In this document: positions 28,895-39,406 of the stretch, piece by piece | How positions within the stretch are numbered: the stretch's first letter is position 1 | Layout of the letters: every line of letters begins with the position of its first letter | Assembly: GCF_001941425.1 (NCBI RefSeq) | Contig: NZ_CP009244.1 | Coordinates: 1,240,001-1,304,000 of the forward strand | DNA: 64,000 bases | Reading direction: 5' to 3' | Source: Corynebacterium ammoniagenes DSM 20306 | GTDB taxonomy: Bacteria > Actinomycetota > Actinomycetes > Mycobacteriales > Mycobacteriaceae | Made by a program: the position numbers and the translations under genes | Notes under the pieces: model-generated | The model's database searches: none | Told to the model about the DNA's origin: nothing | What the model saw: the letters and a program-made list of their open reading frames with translations, nothing else

Positions 28895-30475
28895 GTGGAA
28901 ACCAAGCGCGAAAACCCCAATGAAAACCCTGTGGCCTTAAGCAACGCGGCAACTGCTGTTGCCGAAGAACAACCTCGTACCTACGAGGTTCGTACTTTTG
29001 GCTGTCAGATGAATGTTCATGACTCCGAGCGAATTTCCGGCCTTTTGGAAGAGGCTGGCTATATCGCCGCGGAGCAGGAGGCTGAGCCGGATCTCGTGGT
29101 CTTTAACACGTGTGCTGTCCGTGAAAATGCGGATAAGCGCCTTTATGGCTCGCTCGGTGCGTTGAAGAAGGTTAAAGAAAATCACCCGGGAATGCAGATT
29201 GCTGTTGGTGGTTGCTTAGCGCAAAAAGATAAAGACACCGTTGTTTCCAATGCACCGTGGGTAGATGCAGTATTTGGTACTCATAATATGGCAGCGCTTC
29301 CAACCCTGTTGGAACGCGCACGCCACAATGAGAAGGCCCAGGTAGAAATCGTTGACTCGCTGGAGGCGTTTCCTTCTGTACTGCCTGCGAAGCGTGAGTC
29401 CTCCTACGCAGGTTGGGTCTCTATTTCCGTGGGCTGCAACAACACATGTACTTTCTGCATCGTTCCTTCCCTGCGCGGTAAGGAAGAAGACCGTCGTCCC
29501 GGCGATATCTTGGCCGAGGTGCAAGCATTGGTTGACCAGGGTGTTACCGAAGTGACCCTGTTGGGACAAAACGTGAACTCTTATGGCGTGAATTTTGCGG
29601 ATCCTGATTTGCCGCGCGATAAATTCGCCTTTTCCAAGCTCCTTCGTGCCGTTGGCGCGATTGAAGGATTAGAGCGTTTGCGGTTTACTTCCCCGCACCC
29701 TGCGGAATTTACCTCTGATGTCATTGACGCGATGGCTGAGACTCCCGCGGTCTGCCCACAGCTGCACATGCCGCTGCAGTCTGGATCCGACAAAGTACTC
29801 AAGAATATGCGCCGGTCTTACCGCACGAAGAAGTTCATGCGCATTGTGGATGAAGTACGTGAGAAGATGCCGCATGCTGCTATCACCACGGATATCATCG
29901 TCGGTTTCCCAGGAGAGACCGAGGAAGATTTCCAAGGCACCATGGATATCGTGCGGCGTGCACGTTTTAGCGCCGCATACACCTTCCAGTACTCACCACG
30001 GCCTGGCACTCCCGCTGCCACCATGGACGAGCAGGTGCCAAAGCACGTCGTGCAGGAGCGTTTCGAGCGGTTGATTAAGCTGCAAGATGAGATTGCGGCG
30101 GAAGAAAATGCCAAGCTGATCGGCACGGACGTGGAGCTTTTGGTGCAAGCTGAAGGCCGCAAAAATAATGAAAAGCACCGCCTTAGTGGTCGTGCCCGTG
30201 ATGGCCGTTTGGTGCACTTTGCACCGGTCGCTAACGGCGAAGACATCTCTGAGCAGATCCGTCCTGGCGATATCGTGCACACGACCATTACGGATGCCGG
30301 TTCCTTCTTCTTGATCGCTGATGAAGGAGTGGCGTCGCACCGTCGCACAAAAGCCGGTGATATGTCGGCGTTGGGTCAGACCCCAACAACTCAGCCCATT
30401 GGCGTTGGTTTGGGATTGCCCAAGATTGGCAAGCCAGCCGAGCAGCCCGCGTCGTCGCCAGCGTGTGGCATCTAA
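28895..30475 (+). CDS. miaB: tRNA-2-methylthio-N6-dimethylallyladenosine synthase
   Basis: 526 aa. Radical-SAM methylthiotransferase that modifies i6A37 made by MiaA. N-terminal UPF0004 cysteines are in [20 protein letters not shown] and GGCLAQ; the radical-SAM triad is CNNTCTFC; the C-terminal TRAM domain ends near FFLIADEG. A roughly 40-residue hydrophilic tail follows. The GTG start at 28895 sits 14 nt after the first base of TACAAT, so the mRNA is probably leaderless. miaA is 4 kb downstream. Confidence 0.95.
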   Translation: METKRENPNENPVALSNAATAVAEEQPRTYEVRTFGCQMNVHDSERISGLLEEAGYIAAEQEAEPDLVVFNTCAVRENADKRLYGSLGALKKVKENHPGMQIAVGGCLAQKDKDTVVSNAPWVDAVFGTHNMAALPTLLERARHNEKAQVEIVDSLEAFPSVLPAKRESSYAGWVSISVGCNNTCTFCIVPSLRGKEEDRRPGDILAEVQALVDQGVTEVTLLGQNVNSYGVNFADPDLPRDKFAFSKLLRAVGAIEGLERLRFTSPHPAEFTSDVIDAMAETPAVCPQLHMPLQSGSDKVLKNMRRSYRTKKFMRIVDEVREKMPHAAITTDIIVGFPGETEEDFQGTMDIVRRARFSAAYTFQYSPRPGTPAATMDEQVPKHVVQERFERLIKLQDEIAAEENAKLIGTDVELLVQAEGRKNNEKHRLSGRARDGRLVHFAPVANGEDISEQIRPGDIVHTTITDAGSFFLIADEGVASHRRTKAGDMSALGQTPTTQPIGVGLGLPKIGKPAEQPASSPACGI

Positions 30476-30512
30476 AGTGGCGAATGTACAACAACGAGTA
30501 GGCTAGGTAACT

Positions 30513-31151
30513 GTGTCTAAGCAGCAAGAAAACCCCATCCAAGCAGAGCGTAGAATTGCTCGAACCATGGACTTGCGAAACCAAGTCATTCCGCTCACCA
30601 TTGCGGTTGCGTTCTACCTCGCATGGCTCATTTTGCCGCATTCGGCAGGGATTCATGGTTTTGAAATCATTACTTTCTCCGCCGAAGCTCGCGAGAAAAT
30701 GTCCATCGCAGAGTTTATCTTTGCTATTTTGGCCACGTTTGGCGTGGGTATTTGTACAACGCTGACGCTTATTACCCGCCGCGCGCTTTTCGGCTTAGTC
30801 GGTTGGATGTTGGTGACCGTCGGTCTTGCCTACTCGCTGTTTATGGTGTGGATGCGCGGCTCACGCGCTGATGGCGCGGAAATTGGTTTGTGGTGCGGCA
30901 TCATTGCCGTTGCGATTGCAACCGTGTCCTTTTCCTTAGTTGCATTACGCCGCAGTCCTGAGCAGATCGAGGCGGCAGAAAATGCGCGCCAGGCTGCATC
31001 CCAGCTAGATACGGTTGGCCAGGCCCAGATGGATATTCGTCGAGAAGCGGCGCCAGAGGTTAACCCATTGCTTGTCGATGACCGCAGGGAGCGAGCAGCA
31101 CGGCGCCACCGCGGCAACCAAGCAAATAGAAACCAACGTCCTGAGGCTTAA
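30513..31151 (+). CDS. hypothetical membrane protein
   Basis: 212 aa. A charged N-terminus, then about four membrane helices (about 25-43, 68-90, 93-113, 126-147), and a basic, Arg-rich cytoplasmic tail from about 150 (RREAAPEVNPLLVDDRRERAARRHRG..). I do not recognise the family; its position after miaB is conserved in corynebacteria as far as I recall. The GTG start is 14 nt after TAGGCT (30499-30504), suggesting a leaderless mRNA. Confidence 0.7.
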   Translation: MSKQQENPIQAERRIARTMDLRNQVIPLTIAVAFYLAWLILPHSAGIHGFEIITFSAEAREKMSIAEFIFAILATFGVGICTTLTLITRRALFGLVGWMLVTVGLAYSLFMVWMRGSRADGAEIGLWCGIIAVAIATVSFSLVALRRSPEQIEAAENARQAASQLDTVGQAQMDIRREAAPEVNPLLVDDRRERAARRHRGNQANRNQRPEA

Positions 31152-31167
31152 GCGAGCTACGGGCTGG

Positions 31168-32325
31168 CTAAGCCTTTAACTCCCAAGCCTCAGATTGGGA
31201 GATTCCAGTGGCCCCAAGGCCATCAAAGATGTGGTTCATCGCGGTATCATCCACCCCGATGGAGGCATAAGCTCGTTGTACATCGGGCCAGTGTTCGCGC
31301 AGTTTCGTCAAGGCAAATAGCTTGATTCTGGTAGCAAGTTGCTGCTGCCGCCATTCGCGGGCCGTGACCGTGACGGTCCACTCGGCGACTTCTGGATCAG
31401 AGCCGGCATGGCGGCCTAGTTCTGTTAACGCCACGACGGTCTGCCTCGAATCATCGACGAGCGCTACCATGAGCGTATGCGCATTACGCGAGCGCAGCCG
31501 GCCGTGCGCCTCCGCCAGGCGGGTGCGGTTCCACTGAATTGGTTCCACGCTGAGATCGCCCGTGAGGGAATCTTCGGAGGCGATAGTCAGCAAGCGGATG
31601 ACATCGTCCAGAAAGTCTTCGGGGATGTCATAGTCCAGCCATGCGTGTGCGCTAAAACCTGCAGGAATGAGCACAGTCGCTGGGTATTCAGGCACGTGGA
31701 CTTTGACTTGGCGCTCCGCGTGTTTGATATTAAACCCTGCCGCACGATAAGCAGCGCTGAAAGGATCCGCGTCAGCAGGCGTCCCGTCAGCGTGTAATGA
31801 ACTAGCCTGCAGGGTGCTACGACCCATCTTCTGTGCCAAATCTAATCCGTGATTAACGAGCGTGGTAGCAACGTGCTGGGCATCGTCGTCCAGCGGTTGG
31901 CCCGGAAGCGGGAGAAAGTTGACGTCGAGGACGAAGTCTAAGTCAGCTGTGTCTTTTTCTTCCAGCAATGGCACGCTGATGTGGATAAATCCGGCGTAGT
32001 CATAGTCGGGGCACTCACCGGTGGATGGGATATAGGGCACGCCCAAAGGAGAGACTTCACCGAGCGGTTGAGTGCCTTCAACTAGGGCGAAGATATGGGT
32101 GGTTGATTCATTCGAGCCGCGGAGTCGGTGAACGACGCGTTCGGGGGAGGCTGAGGCAGCAGGATCACCACTGGCTTCCTGCGCATACAAATTAGCCATA
32201 AACGCAAAAGTGCGTACGGCATCAGAGGGCGTAGGAATAAATCCCTCCGGGCTCGCTGCAGTCGCAGCAGAAGAACCGGAGGGAAATTGTGGTGGCGCAA
32301 ACTGCACGAGATGCAGGTTATCCAC
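31168..32325 (-). CDS. GNAT-like acetyltransferase family protein
   Basis: 385 aa. Two GNAT-like halves are suggested: an N-terminal one (VVHRLRGSNESTTHIFALVEGTQPLGEVSPLG, HGLDLAQKMGRSTLQA) and a C-terminal one (TLMVALVDDSRQTVVALTELGRH, EWTVTVTAREWRQQQLATRIKLFALTKLREHWPDVQRAYASIGVDDTAMNHI). The last block resembles the acetyl-CoA pyrophosphate loop and the conserved N.. motif. Substrate unknown. Converges on the preceding membrane-protein gene. Confidence 0.65.
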   Translation of the reverse strand: MDNLHLVQFAPPQFPSGSSAATAASPEGFIPTPSDAVRTFAFMANLYAQEASGDPAASASPERVVHRLRGSNESTTHIFALVEGTQPLGEVSPLGVPYIPSTGECPDYDYAGFIHISVPLLEEKDTADLDFVLDVNFLPLPGQPLDDDAQHVATTLVNHGLDLAQKMGRSTLQASSLHADGTPADADPFSAAYRAAGFNIKHAERQVKVHVPEYPATVLIPAGFSAHAWLDYDIPEDFLDDVIRLLTIASEDSLTGDLSVEPIQWNRTRLAEAHGRLRSRNAHTLMVALVDDSRQTVVALTELGRHAGSDPEVAEWTVTVTAREWRQQQLATRIKLFALTKLREHWPDVQRAYASIGVDDTAMNHIFDGLGATGISQSEAWELKA

Positions 32326-32342
32326 GGTTAGTTAACTTCTTC

Positions 32343-33673
32343 TTAGCTTTCTACTGCAGCTTCAGCAGTCTTTGCCCACTCAGCCCACTGGGCAGCCTGG
32401 GCACGCAGTTCTTCTGCCGTTGCGGTCTTGCCTTTGGCTTCAGCGGCTTCAGCTTGCGCGGTAAACTCGTCAACCTTTGCCTTGAATTGGTCAACGCGGG
32501 CTTGTACTTCTGGATCGGTGCGGCGCCAATTGGACTCTTCTGCATCAGCGACGCGCTTTTCCAAAGCGCCAATCTTGTCTTCATACTGGCGGATCTGTTC
32601 GCGTGGCACGAACCCAATGGCTTCCCACTTTTCTTGCAGCTCACGCAGCTTCGCCTTGGCAGCGTCGACGTTTTCGCCGGATCAATCTGCGGGTCGTATT
32701 CCGCGATGAGCGCATCTTTCGCGCGTGCGTTTTCCGCAAACTCTTGGTCGCGTTGGCTATTGACAGCATCGCGTTCGGCAAAGAAGTAGTCTTGGGCGCC
32801 ACGGAACGCTGCCCAGAGTTGGTCATCAACCTCGCGTGGTGCTCGGCCGGCAGCTTTCCACTCCTTCATCAAATCACGGTAGGCACGCGCAGTTGGACCC
32901 CAATCCGTGGATGTCTTTAGAGCTTCGGCGCGCTCGACCAGTTCTTCCTTCTTCTTGCGTGCTGCAGCGCGTCCACGGTCAAGTTCTGCGAAGTGCGCAC
33001 CGCGGCGACGGTTGAAGGCATCACGGGCGCGCGAGTAACGCTTCCACAGGCCATCATCGGTCTTGCGGTCGATGCCTTTAATCTTCTTCCACTCATTGAG
33101 GATTTCCCGAATGCGGTCGCCGGCTGCCTTCCACTCCGTGGAGTTTTCCGCGATCTCTTCAGCTTCTGCCGCAAGTTTTTCCTTGGCAGCGATAGCTTCC
33201 TCGCGTCGACGTGCTTTATCCGCGGCAGCTTGTTCACCCGCTTTAACGGAGTGTTCTTGGATGGCATCTAAACGTTTTTCCAACGCCGCTAAATCGCCCA
33301 CGACAGCTGCCGTGGGAACCGTGGCTTTGAGATCCGCCGCGGTTTGTTTAATGGACTCCGCTTCGTCTGGGTGTGCTTTGAGGCGTGCTTCCAAAAGTTC
33401 TACCTCGGTGGCCAGGTCGTCGTAGCGTGCACCAAAGTGCGCCAGGCCTTCTTCTGCGGTGCCTGCCTGCCAGCTACCTACCTCGCGCTCCCCATCGGCA
33501 GTGGTGACAAAGACCGTGCCATTGTCATCAATTCGACCCCATTTGCTCGGGTCGGATTGCGGAGGTTTATTCATCGTAACCACCGCCGGCGCAGTTGGTG
33601 CTGCCGGGGACTTAGCGCCTGGGCGCGGGCCCGGCTTCGGCATATTGGCAGGGGAGGGGGTAGAGGTAGCCAT
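32343..33673 (-). pseudogene. DUF349 coiled-coil protein gene with a single-base frameshift
   Basis: The first three quarters (from ATG 33673) encode repeated DUF349 modules such as WKAAGDRIREILNEWKKI..KTDDGLWKRYSRARDAFN. Near 32671-32680 the frame slips: after ALIAEYDPQIDPA the family sequence continues only in another minus frame, ending LRAQAAQWAEWAKTAEAAVES at 32343. Adding one base in GCGAAAAC (to GCGGAAAAC) restores ENVDAAKAKLRELQEKWEAIGFVPREQ. Without repair the protein gets an unrelated, Lys/Arg-rich tail to 32351. A true mutation or a sequencing error are both possible; the whole product would be about 443 aa. Confidence 0.85.
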
Positions 33674-33854
33674 GAGATGAACTCCGTCCTTACTTGAAAG
33701 GCTGTGCCGCGCGTCACGGCTGCCGAGAAATTAAATAACGAACGCCCACTTTTAAGGTACGCACGTGTCTTGTTACACAATAGCGCGATTTGGGCATCAT
33801 TGTCAGGGGTTAAAGTCACGAATGTCTGTGAGCGGGCTTAGGATAGAACACACA

Positions 33855-34463
33855 ATGAACAATGTCGTCTTCATCCCCGGTTCGCCGGCGCTTATTCCGG
33901 AGCTTTCACCTCATGATGTGCCATCGCGGCGGTTGCTTGATGCAGCAGTGGAGCTGATTGCACAGCTTCATCAGCAACATCCTCGAGCAATCCATGTGGT
34001 CTCATCGCAGGATAAGCGTTGGTACACCGCGCACGCCGGTAGCTTTCGCGCGTGGGGTGCGCCGCAGGTACAGCTGGGGCAGGGCCATTTCCTCGGTGAG
34101 CTCATTAGCCGCTATATCCTGCACGCAGCGGGAGTACCAGCAGCGGATATCGTCGAATGCCGCAGCGAGATTGGTGAAATAGATGCGGACGCTTTGACCA
34201 TCGTGGTTCTCGATGGCAGCGCAGGGTTAACGCCGCGTGCACCGTTGGCTTTGCTGGAGACAGCAGCGCAAGCAGATCAGTGGTGTCAGCAGGTCCTTCG
34301 CGGCCAAGCGGAGCAGGTCGATGCACAAAAACTTGTCGATGCCGGGGTGATCGAACCCGAACTGTGGCTGGAAGTGGCACACCACAAGCCCGAGAAGGCG
34401 GAGCTTATAGATTCTGATGCATCGCTTGGGGTTGGTCGGTACATTGCAGCTTGGAAGGTATAA
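33855..34463 (+). CDS. LigB-like class III extradiol dioxygenase-fold protein, function unknown
   Basis: 202 aa. FIPGSPALIPELSPHDVPSRRLLDAAVELI is typical of the actinobacterial protein encoded upstream of miaA (Rv2728c-type in M. tuberculosis); the fold is usually annotated as LigB-like. Conserved Fe ligands are not obvious, so catalysis is doubtful. ATG 33855; TAGGAT (33839-33844) is a likely -10. miaA starts 4 nt after its stop. Confidence 0.7.
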   Translation: MNNVVFIPGSPALIPELSPHDVPSRRLLDAAVELIAQLHQQHPRAIHVVSSQDKRWYTAHAGSFRAWGAPQVQLGQGHFLGELISRYILHAAGVPAADIVECRSEIGEIDADALTIVVLDGSAGLTPRAPLALLETAAQADQWCQQVLRGQAEQVDAQKLVDAGVIEPELWLEVAHHKPEKAELIDSDASLGVGRYIAAWKV

Positions 34464-34467
34464 AAGC

Positions 34468-35388
34468 GTGGACGAAGAAAAACTCAGGCCCATCGTGGTT
34501 GTCGGGCCCACTGCGTCTGGCAAGTCAGCATTGTCCTTGCAGCTTGCGCACCACTTCGATGGCGAAGTGGTCAACTGTGACTCTATGCAGCTGTATCGCG
34601 GTATGGATATTGGCACCGCCAAGCTAACCGTGGAGGAACGCGAAGGCATTCCGCATCATCAGTTGGATGTGTGGGATATAACTGAGACGGCCTCGGTTGC
34701 TCGCTACCAAGACGATGCCGTGCGCGATGTAGAAGAAATTATGTCGCGTGGGAAACGCCCGATCATCGTCGGCGGTTCCATGATGTATGTGCAGTCATTA
34801 GTAGACGCGTGGGCATTTCCACCTACTGATCCAGATGTGCGCGCGAAGTATGAAGCGGAGCTTAACGAGCTTGGCGTCCAAGCAATGCACGCCAAGTTGG
34901 CTGAGGTGGACCCGCAGGCAGCTTCGATTATCGAAGACAATGACCCGCGTCGTACGGTGCGCGCCCTAGAAGTCATTGAACTGACGGGAAAGCCGTTTCA
35001 AGCTAGCCAGCCACCGAAGAATGCGCCACCGCGCTGGAATGCGCAATTGCTGGGGCTAGAAACCAACGCCGATTGGCTCAATCCCCGCATCGAACTGCGC
35101 ACTAATCTCATGTTCGAACAAGGCTTGGTGGGCGAAGTCGAAGCCTTGCTGGACCAGGGCTTGGTCCGAGACTCTACGGCAGGTCGTGCCATCGGCTATG
35201 CCCAAGTGTTGCAAGCGATGGCAGGCGAGCTGGAGTGGGATGAGGCAGTCGAGAAAACCATTATCGGGACTCGGCGTTATGTGCGTCGCCAGCGTTCGTG
35301 GTTTCACCGCGATAAGCGCATCCAGTGGTTAGATGCTACGGCACCGACCCTGCCACAGGCATCGCAGATGCTGGAAGTTATAGAATAG
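34468..35388 (+). CDS. miaA: tRNA dimethylallyltransferase
   Basis: 306 aa. It prenylates A37 of tRNAs reading UNN codons, the substrate for Mia[11 protein letters not shown] (13-22) is the P-loop; [15 protein letters not shown] follows; [18 protein letters not shown] and [13 protein letters not shown] are the later signatures. GTG 34468 is preceded by GGAAGG at 34453-34458; an ATG at 34417 inside the previous gene is rejected. Confidence 0.95.
   Translation: MDEEKLRPIVVVGPTASGKSALSLQLAHHFDGEVVNCDSMQLYRGMDIGTAKLTVEEREGIPHHQLDVWDITETASVARYQDDAVRDVEEIMSRGKRPIIVGGSMMYVQSLVDAWAFPPTDPDVRAKYEAELNELGVQAMHAKLAEVDPQAASIIEDNDPRRTVRALEVIELTGKPFQASQPPKNAPPRWNAQLLGLETNADWLNPRIELRTNLMFEQGLVGEVEALLDQGLVRDSTAGRAIGYAQVLQAMAGELEWDEAVEKTIIGTRRYVRRQRSWFHRDKRIQWLDATAPTLPQASQMLEVIE
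35381..35386 (+). promoter_or_regulatory. dapF -10 element within the end of miaA
   Basis: TAGAAT at 35381-35386 overlaps the miaA stop codon and starts 13 nt before the dapF ATG. It predicts an internal promoter making a leaderless dapF mRNA. Confidence 0.5.
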
Positions 35389-35393
35389 ACACT

Positions 35394-36290
35394 ATGGCTA
35401 ATATCTCCACTGCATCGCTACCATTTGCCAAAGGTCATGGCACGGAAAATGATTTCATCATCGTCAATGACCCAGAAGGCAAGATTTCGCTCGACGCTGA
35501 CCGCGTGGCGGCATTATGTGATCGCCGAGCGGGTATCGGTGCCGATGGTTTGCTGCGCGTAATCCGTGCGCAAGCACTCGTGGACAATGGCGAGATTGAT
35601 GAGCTCGCTGAAGGTATTGCTGGCGATGACTGGTTTATGGACTACCGCAATGCGGATGGCTCCATTGCCGAGATGTGTGGCAACGGCACTCGCGTCTTCG
35701 CCCACTGGGTAGTGGCGCAAGGACTCGTGTCGGTACCACCTCGGGGCGCGGCCGGTAAGGGAATATCTTTTACCGTGGGAACTCGCGCGGGAGCGAAGCC
35801 AGTTACCGTGCACGCCTGCGACTCTCGTCGTGCAGATGTCAGCGTAGAGATGGGCGTACCCGAGGTCATGGGATTGTCAACCGCTCAGATGGCCGGGTTC
35901 TTTTATGCGGGACTTGGCGTGGATATGGGAAATCCTCACCTTGCTGCCACCATTCCAGGCCTGGATGCAGAAGCTTTGGCTGAGCTGGTGTTGGAACAAC
36001 CAGTGTATGACGCCGAATTTTTCCCACACGGGCTTAACGTTGAAGTCGTTACTCCACTGAAAGACGGCGAAGTGAATATGCGCGTTTTTGAACGCGGAGT
36101 GGGAGAGACCCGCTCGTGTGGTACGGGTACCGTTGCAGCAGCTGTATCAGCGTTGGCAGATGCGGGCGCAGTGACTGGTTCCGTCACGGTGAACGTCCCA
36201 GGTGGACAAGTACAGGTTGAAGTACGTGAAGACGGCTCAACCTTGCGTGGTCCTTCTGAAATTGTGGCTACTGGCTTGGCTGCTATTTAA
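35394..36290 (+). CDS. dapF: diaminopimelate epimerase
   Basis: 298 aa. It converts LL- to meso-diaminopimelate, the cross-linking residue of corynebacterial peptidoglycan. The two catalytic cysteines are Cys95 in AEMCGNGTR and Cys242 in [15 protein letters not shown] precedes the first. The start at 35394 matches the -10 at 35381; the frame is open further upstream but inside miaA. Confidence 0.95.
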   Translation: MANISTASLPFAKGHGTENDFIIVNDPEGKISLDADRVAALCDRRAGIGADGLLRVIRAQALVDNGEIDELAEGIAGDDWFMDYRNADGSIAEMCGNGTRVFAHWVVAQGLVSVPPRGAAGKGISFTVGTRAGAKPVTVHACDSRRADVSVEMGVPEVMGLSTAQMAGFFYAGLGVDMGNPHLAATIPGLDAEALAELVLEQPVYDAEFFPHGLNVEVVTPLKDGEVNMRVFERGVGETRSCGTGTVAAAVSALADAGAVTGSVTVNVPGGQVQVEVREDGSTLRGPSEIVATGLAAI

Positions 36291-36304
36291 GCAGAAACGA
36301 GGGA

Positions 36305-36859
36305 TTAATAATCCCCGCGGGAGTTAGGATCGTATTTCGGTCCTAGCGCCAGCGCGGCACGCCGAGCTTCCAGCCAGGACTCTTTAAGCTCAAAGGAGCG
36401 CTGATCCGTCACCGTCAACAGCTGTTCGAGCTCGTTGGTTTCCATGCTTGGGCTTGCCAGACGGGCCTCTAAGCGGCGAAGGAAGCGTTTAGCGGTAGAC
36501 AGCTGATAGTGGAATTTTTCCACGGCTGGGTCTTGGCATTCGGGGTCTAGCAAGGCAGGGCGGTGCAAGGTGCGATCCGCAATTGCCTCGGCCTCTGGCG
36601 AGTGAGCGAAGTGTTCAAATTCTTCGGCCACATCCTCGATGTCATCGGCAGATAGCGAGATAGAGGAACGCAGGGTCTTTTGCTCAGAGGCATCGGGCCG
36701 TGAATACAGCATAAACAATGCGAGCGGCAAAATAATCAGGCAGATAAGAAGGCCGGTGAGACGAAGAGAACTGAGCACAACGAAAACAGCGACCATAATG
36801 GCGATTACGCCAAAAATGGTGCGCTGACGTGCTGTTAATCCGCTCGGGCGCCACTGCAT
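36305..36859 (-). CDS. hypothetical membrane protein
   Basis: 184 aa. Two hydrophobic helices near the N-terminus (about 16-34 and 36-52), then a soluble domain with a charged, partly helical sequence (DDIEDVAEEFEHFAHSPEAEAIADRTLHRPALLDPECQDPAVEKFHYQLSTAKRFLRRL). Start ATG 36859 lies 5 nt after the stop of the upstream gene, so both form one transcript. No family recognised. Confidence 0.7.
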   Translation of the reverse strand: MQWRPSGLTARQRTIFGVIAIMVAVFVVLSSLRLTGLLICLIILPLALFMLYSRPDASEQKTLRSSISLSADDIEDVAEEFEHFAHSPEAEAIADRTLHRPALLDPECQDPAVEKFHYQLSTAKRFLRRLEARLASPSMETNELEQLLTVTDQRSFELKESWLEARRAALALGPKYDPNSRGDY

Positions 36860-36864
36860 GATAA

Positions 36865-37638
36865 TTAGTGCCCGCCGCAGCCACCTGAACCGCAAGCACA
36901 ACCGCCGCCGGAGCCACAGCCACCGGACATAGGAGTGAGAACAGTTGCGGTCATCAGGGCGGTACCAGCAAGGACAGTATCCTTGGCTGGCAGATCACCG
37001 AATGATTCAGGAAGGCACAGGTCGAACGGGAATGCACCGTCGAGTACTAGGTGCATGAACCGCTTGCCACTGAGTTGGTTGTGGCGCCATCCAGATTCCA
37101 AAACGCGGGCCGCAAAGCGAGCGCCCGGGGTCGGGGCAGCGCCACCGTTGCCGGAGTTGATTACTTCCGCACCCTCGGACTCAAAGAGTGCTGGGTAGGC
37201 ACCTTCTGCTTCTTCGAAAGCCGCCACGGAGTCATAAGACTTCACCGCAAGTCCCATCGCAGTGATACCTACTTGCTGCCACTGCTGTTCTTCCACCTCA
37301 GCCAAAAGCGGGCCTTGGGCAAGGTTGGCCGTGATTTCCGCAATGGTGTCTCCGGTTGGGGTGATGATGTTCATATAGCTCAAAACATCATTGACCATGG
37401 AGACATGCGCGAAAGCTTGGGTAATACCTTCGAAGCCAATGTAGGTCGAAAATGGTTCCACAGCGAGGATGTTCAGCTGCGCACCGGAAGCGTCTGCGAA
37501 CTGAACCAGCTGGCCACCACGGACTTCACCAGTCACGGTGAGCTGGTTGGTGGCAATAGCTGCTTCCACAACGTCTTGCCATTGCTCAGAATCGAAACCG
37601 AGCGCAAGCATTTCTGAGTGGGTCTGGGCGGTAGTCAT
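36865..37638 (-). CDS. unknown protein with Cys/Gly/His-rich C-terminal tail
   Basis: 257 aa. The body (about 1-235) has no signal peptide; NQLTVTGEVRGGQLVQFADASGAQLNILAVEPFSTYIGFEG suggests a beta-rich fold and a repeated RFMHLVLDGAFPFDLCLPE segment. The last 20 residues contain five Cys among Gly and Ser and end in His (key pattern C-x5-C-x-C-x4-C-G-G-H), which looks metal-binding. Similar Cys/Gly tails occur on metal-handling proteins, but no function is assigned here. It precedes the small membrane protein gene. Confidence 0.7.
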   Translation of the reverse strand: MTTAQTHSEMLALGFDSEQWQDVVEAAIATNQLTVTGEVRGGQLVQFADASGAQLNILAVEPFSTYIGFEGITQAFAHVSMVNDVLSYMNIITPTGDTIAEITANLAQGPLLAEVEEQQWQQVGITAMGLAVKSYDSVAAFEEAEGAYPALFESEGAEVINSGNGGAAPTPGARFAARVLESGWRHNQLSGKRFMHLVLDGAFPFDLCLPESFGDLPAKDTVLAGTALMTATVLTPMSGGCGSGGGCACGSGGCGGH

Positions 37639-37752
37639 GGATTTGATTCTAGTCCCTAATGTGCGTTAGTGAAAATGTGTCGAAGACATTTACGGACTTT
37701 TACCAGTAACTCCTAGCCAATAGCACGGGTTTCATGCGATACTGGGAGGACA

Positions 37753-39330
37753 ATGACAGATTTTTCAAACCGATTTGATAGTGATAAAGAACGCGACGAG
37801 CTTTTGGCGCGTGCTTTTTCAGAAAATACCCCGCAGCCCCTTTCTGGTGAGCGCGAAGAAGAAGATTTTACCGTTGGCGAGCTAGAGCTCGCAGAACGTA
37901 ATGCTGTCCGCCAGGCGACGAGACGAACTGAGATTCGCCACGAAGACGCGGATGATGTTTATGAAGTTGAATACCGCAAGCTGCGCCTTGAACAGGTTAT
38001 TTTGGTCGGTGTCTGGACCGAAGGCACCATCGCAGAAGTAGAAGCCGCCATGGCGGAACTTGCTGCCTTGACGGAAACTGCTGGCGCAGAAATCGTCGAC
38101 ATGCTCTACCAAAAGCGCGAAAAGCCTGACGCCGGTACCTTTATCGGCTCTGGCAAGGTCAAAGAGCTCAAACAGATCATCGAGTCCACGGGAGCAGATA
38201 CCGTCATTTGTGACGGTGAACTTACCCCTGGTCAGCTCAACGCGCTGGAAAGGGAACTCAACACCAAGGTCATTGACCGCACCATGTTGGTGTTGGACAT
38301 CTTTGCTCAACACGCGAAGTCAAAAGAAGGTAAAGCTCAGGTTGCGCTCGCGCAGCTGGAATACCTGTACACCCATACCCGTGGTTGGGGTGGCAACCTG
38401 TCACGCCAGGCCGGTGGCCGTGCCGGTTCAAACGGTGGCGTTGGTCTGCGCGGACCTGGTGAGACCAAAATTGAGTCGGATCGACGCCGGATCCGCTCGG
38501 AAATGTCGCGTTTGCGCAAGGAATTAAAAGGCATGCAGACCGCGCGTGACGTTAAGCGCGCTGGACGGCAGCGCTCCACGGTGCCGCAGATTGCTATCGC
38601 TGGCTATACCAACGCCGGCAAGTCCTCTTTGATTAATGCGCTCACAGGTGCGGGCGTATTGGTTGAGGATGCACTTTTTGCGACCTTGGATCCCACCACG
38701 CGTAAGGCAGAACTGGGCGATGGACGCCACGTGGTGCTGACTGACACCGTAGGTTTTGTGCGCCATCTTCCCACCCAGCTGGTGGAAGCTTTTAAGTCCA
38801 CGTTGGAAGAAGTCTTTAATGCGGACTTAATGCTGCACGTCGTGGATGGCGCAGATCCATTCCCGTTGAAGCAGATCGAAGCCGTCAACAAAGTAATCTA
38901 TGACATCGCGAAGGAAACAGGGGAGACCCCGCCACCAGAAATCATCGTGGTCAACAAGATTGACGCGGCTGATGATTTGGCCCTTGCGGAGATTCGCCAC
39001 GTTTTAGACCGTGAGAATGTCGTCTACGTATCGGCCGCTACCGGCGAAGGCATTAGCGAGTTAACTACCCGAATTGAGCTCTTTTTAAATTCGCTCGATT
39101 CTCACGTGCAGCTCTTGGTGCCTTTTACCCGCGGCGATGTTATCGCCCGCGTCCATGACTTGGGCACCGTGCTGGAAGAGTCTTATCTGGCAGCTGGAAC
39201 CTTCGTCGATGTGCGCTTGCCGGCGCAGGTTGCTGGTGAGGTAGAAGAATTCATTGTCGATGAAGAAGAACTGAAGAATCTTCATGACGACGACCCCACG
39301 TCCACGGACTCAAAGCGCAGCGCTTCTTAA
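37753..39330 (+). CDS. hflX: ribosome-associated GTPase HflX
   Basis: 525 aa. It splits or rescues stalled ribosomes. N-terminal HflX domain with RVEVVDM-like GTFIGSGKVKELK block; then GGRAGSNGGVGLRGPGETKIESDRRRI; G domain with GYTNAGKSSLINAL (G1), DPTTRK (G2), DTVGFVRHLP (G3), NKID (G4) and SAATGEG (G5). C-terminal acidic tail. The GGAGG at 37745-37749 gives a ribosome site. Confidence 0.95.
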   Translation: MTDFSNRFDSDKERDELLARAFSENTPQPLSGEREEEDFTVGELELAERNAVRQATRRTEIRHEDADDVYEVEYRKLRLEQVILVGVWTEGTIAEVEAAMAELAALTETAGAEIVDMLYQKREKPDAGTFIGSGKVKELKQIIESTGADTVICDGELTPGQLNALERELNTKVIDRTMLVLDIFAQHAKSKEGKAQVALAQLEYLYTHTRGWGGNLSRQAGGRAGSNGGVGLRGPGETKIESDRRRIRSEMSRLRKELKGMQTARDVKRAGRQRSTVPQIAIAGYTNAGKSSLINALTGAGVLVEDALFATLDPTTRKAELGDGRHVVLTDTVGFVRHLPTQLVEAFKSTLEEVFNADLMLHVVDGADPFPLKQIEAVNKVIYDIAKETGETPPPEIIVVNKIDAADDLALAEIRHVLDRENVVYVSAATGEGISELTTRIELFLNSLDSHVQLLVPFTRGDVIARVHDLGTVLEESYLAAGTFVDVRLPAQVAGEVEEFIVDEEELKNLHDDDPTSTDSKRSAS

Positions 39331-39406
39331 ACGTCTTTGGTTCCTTCCGGGGTTGCTGAGGCATTTATTTAGGTGAAATTGCCGGCATACGCAATAATAG
39401 AATTTC

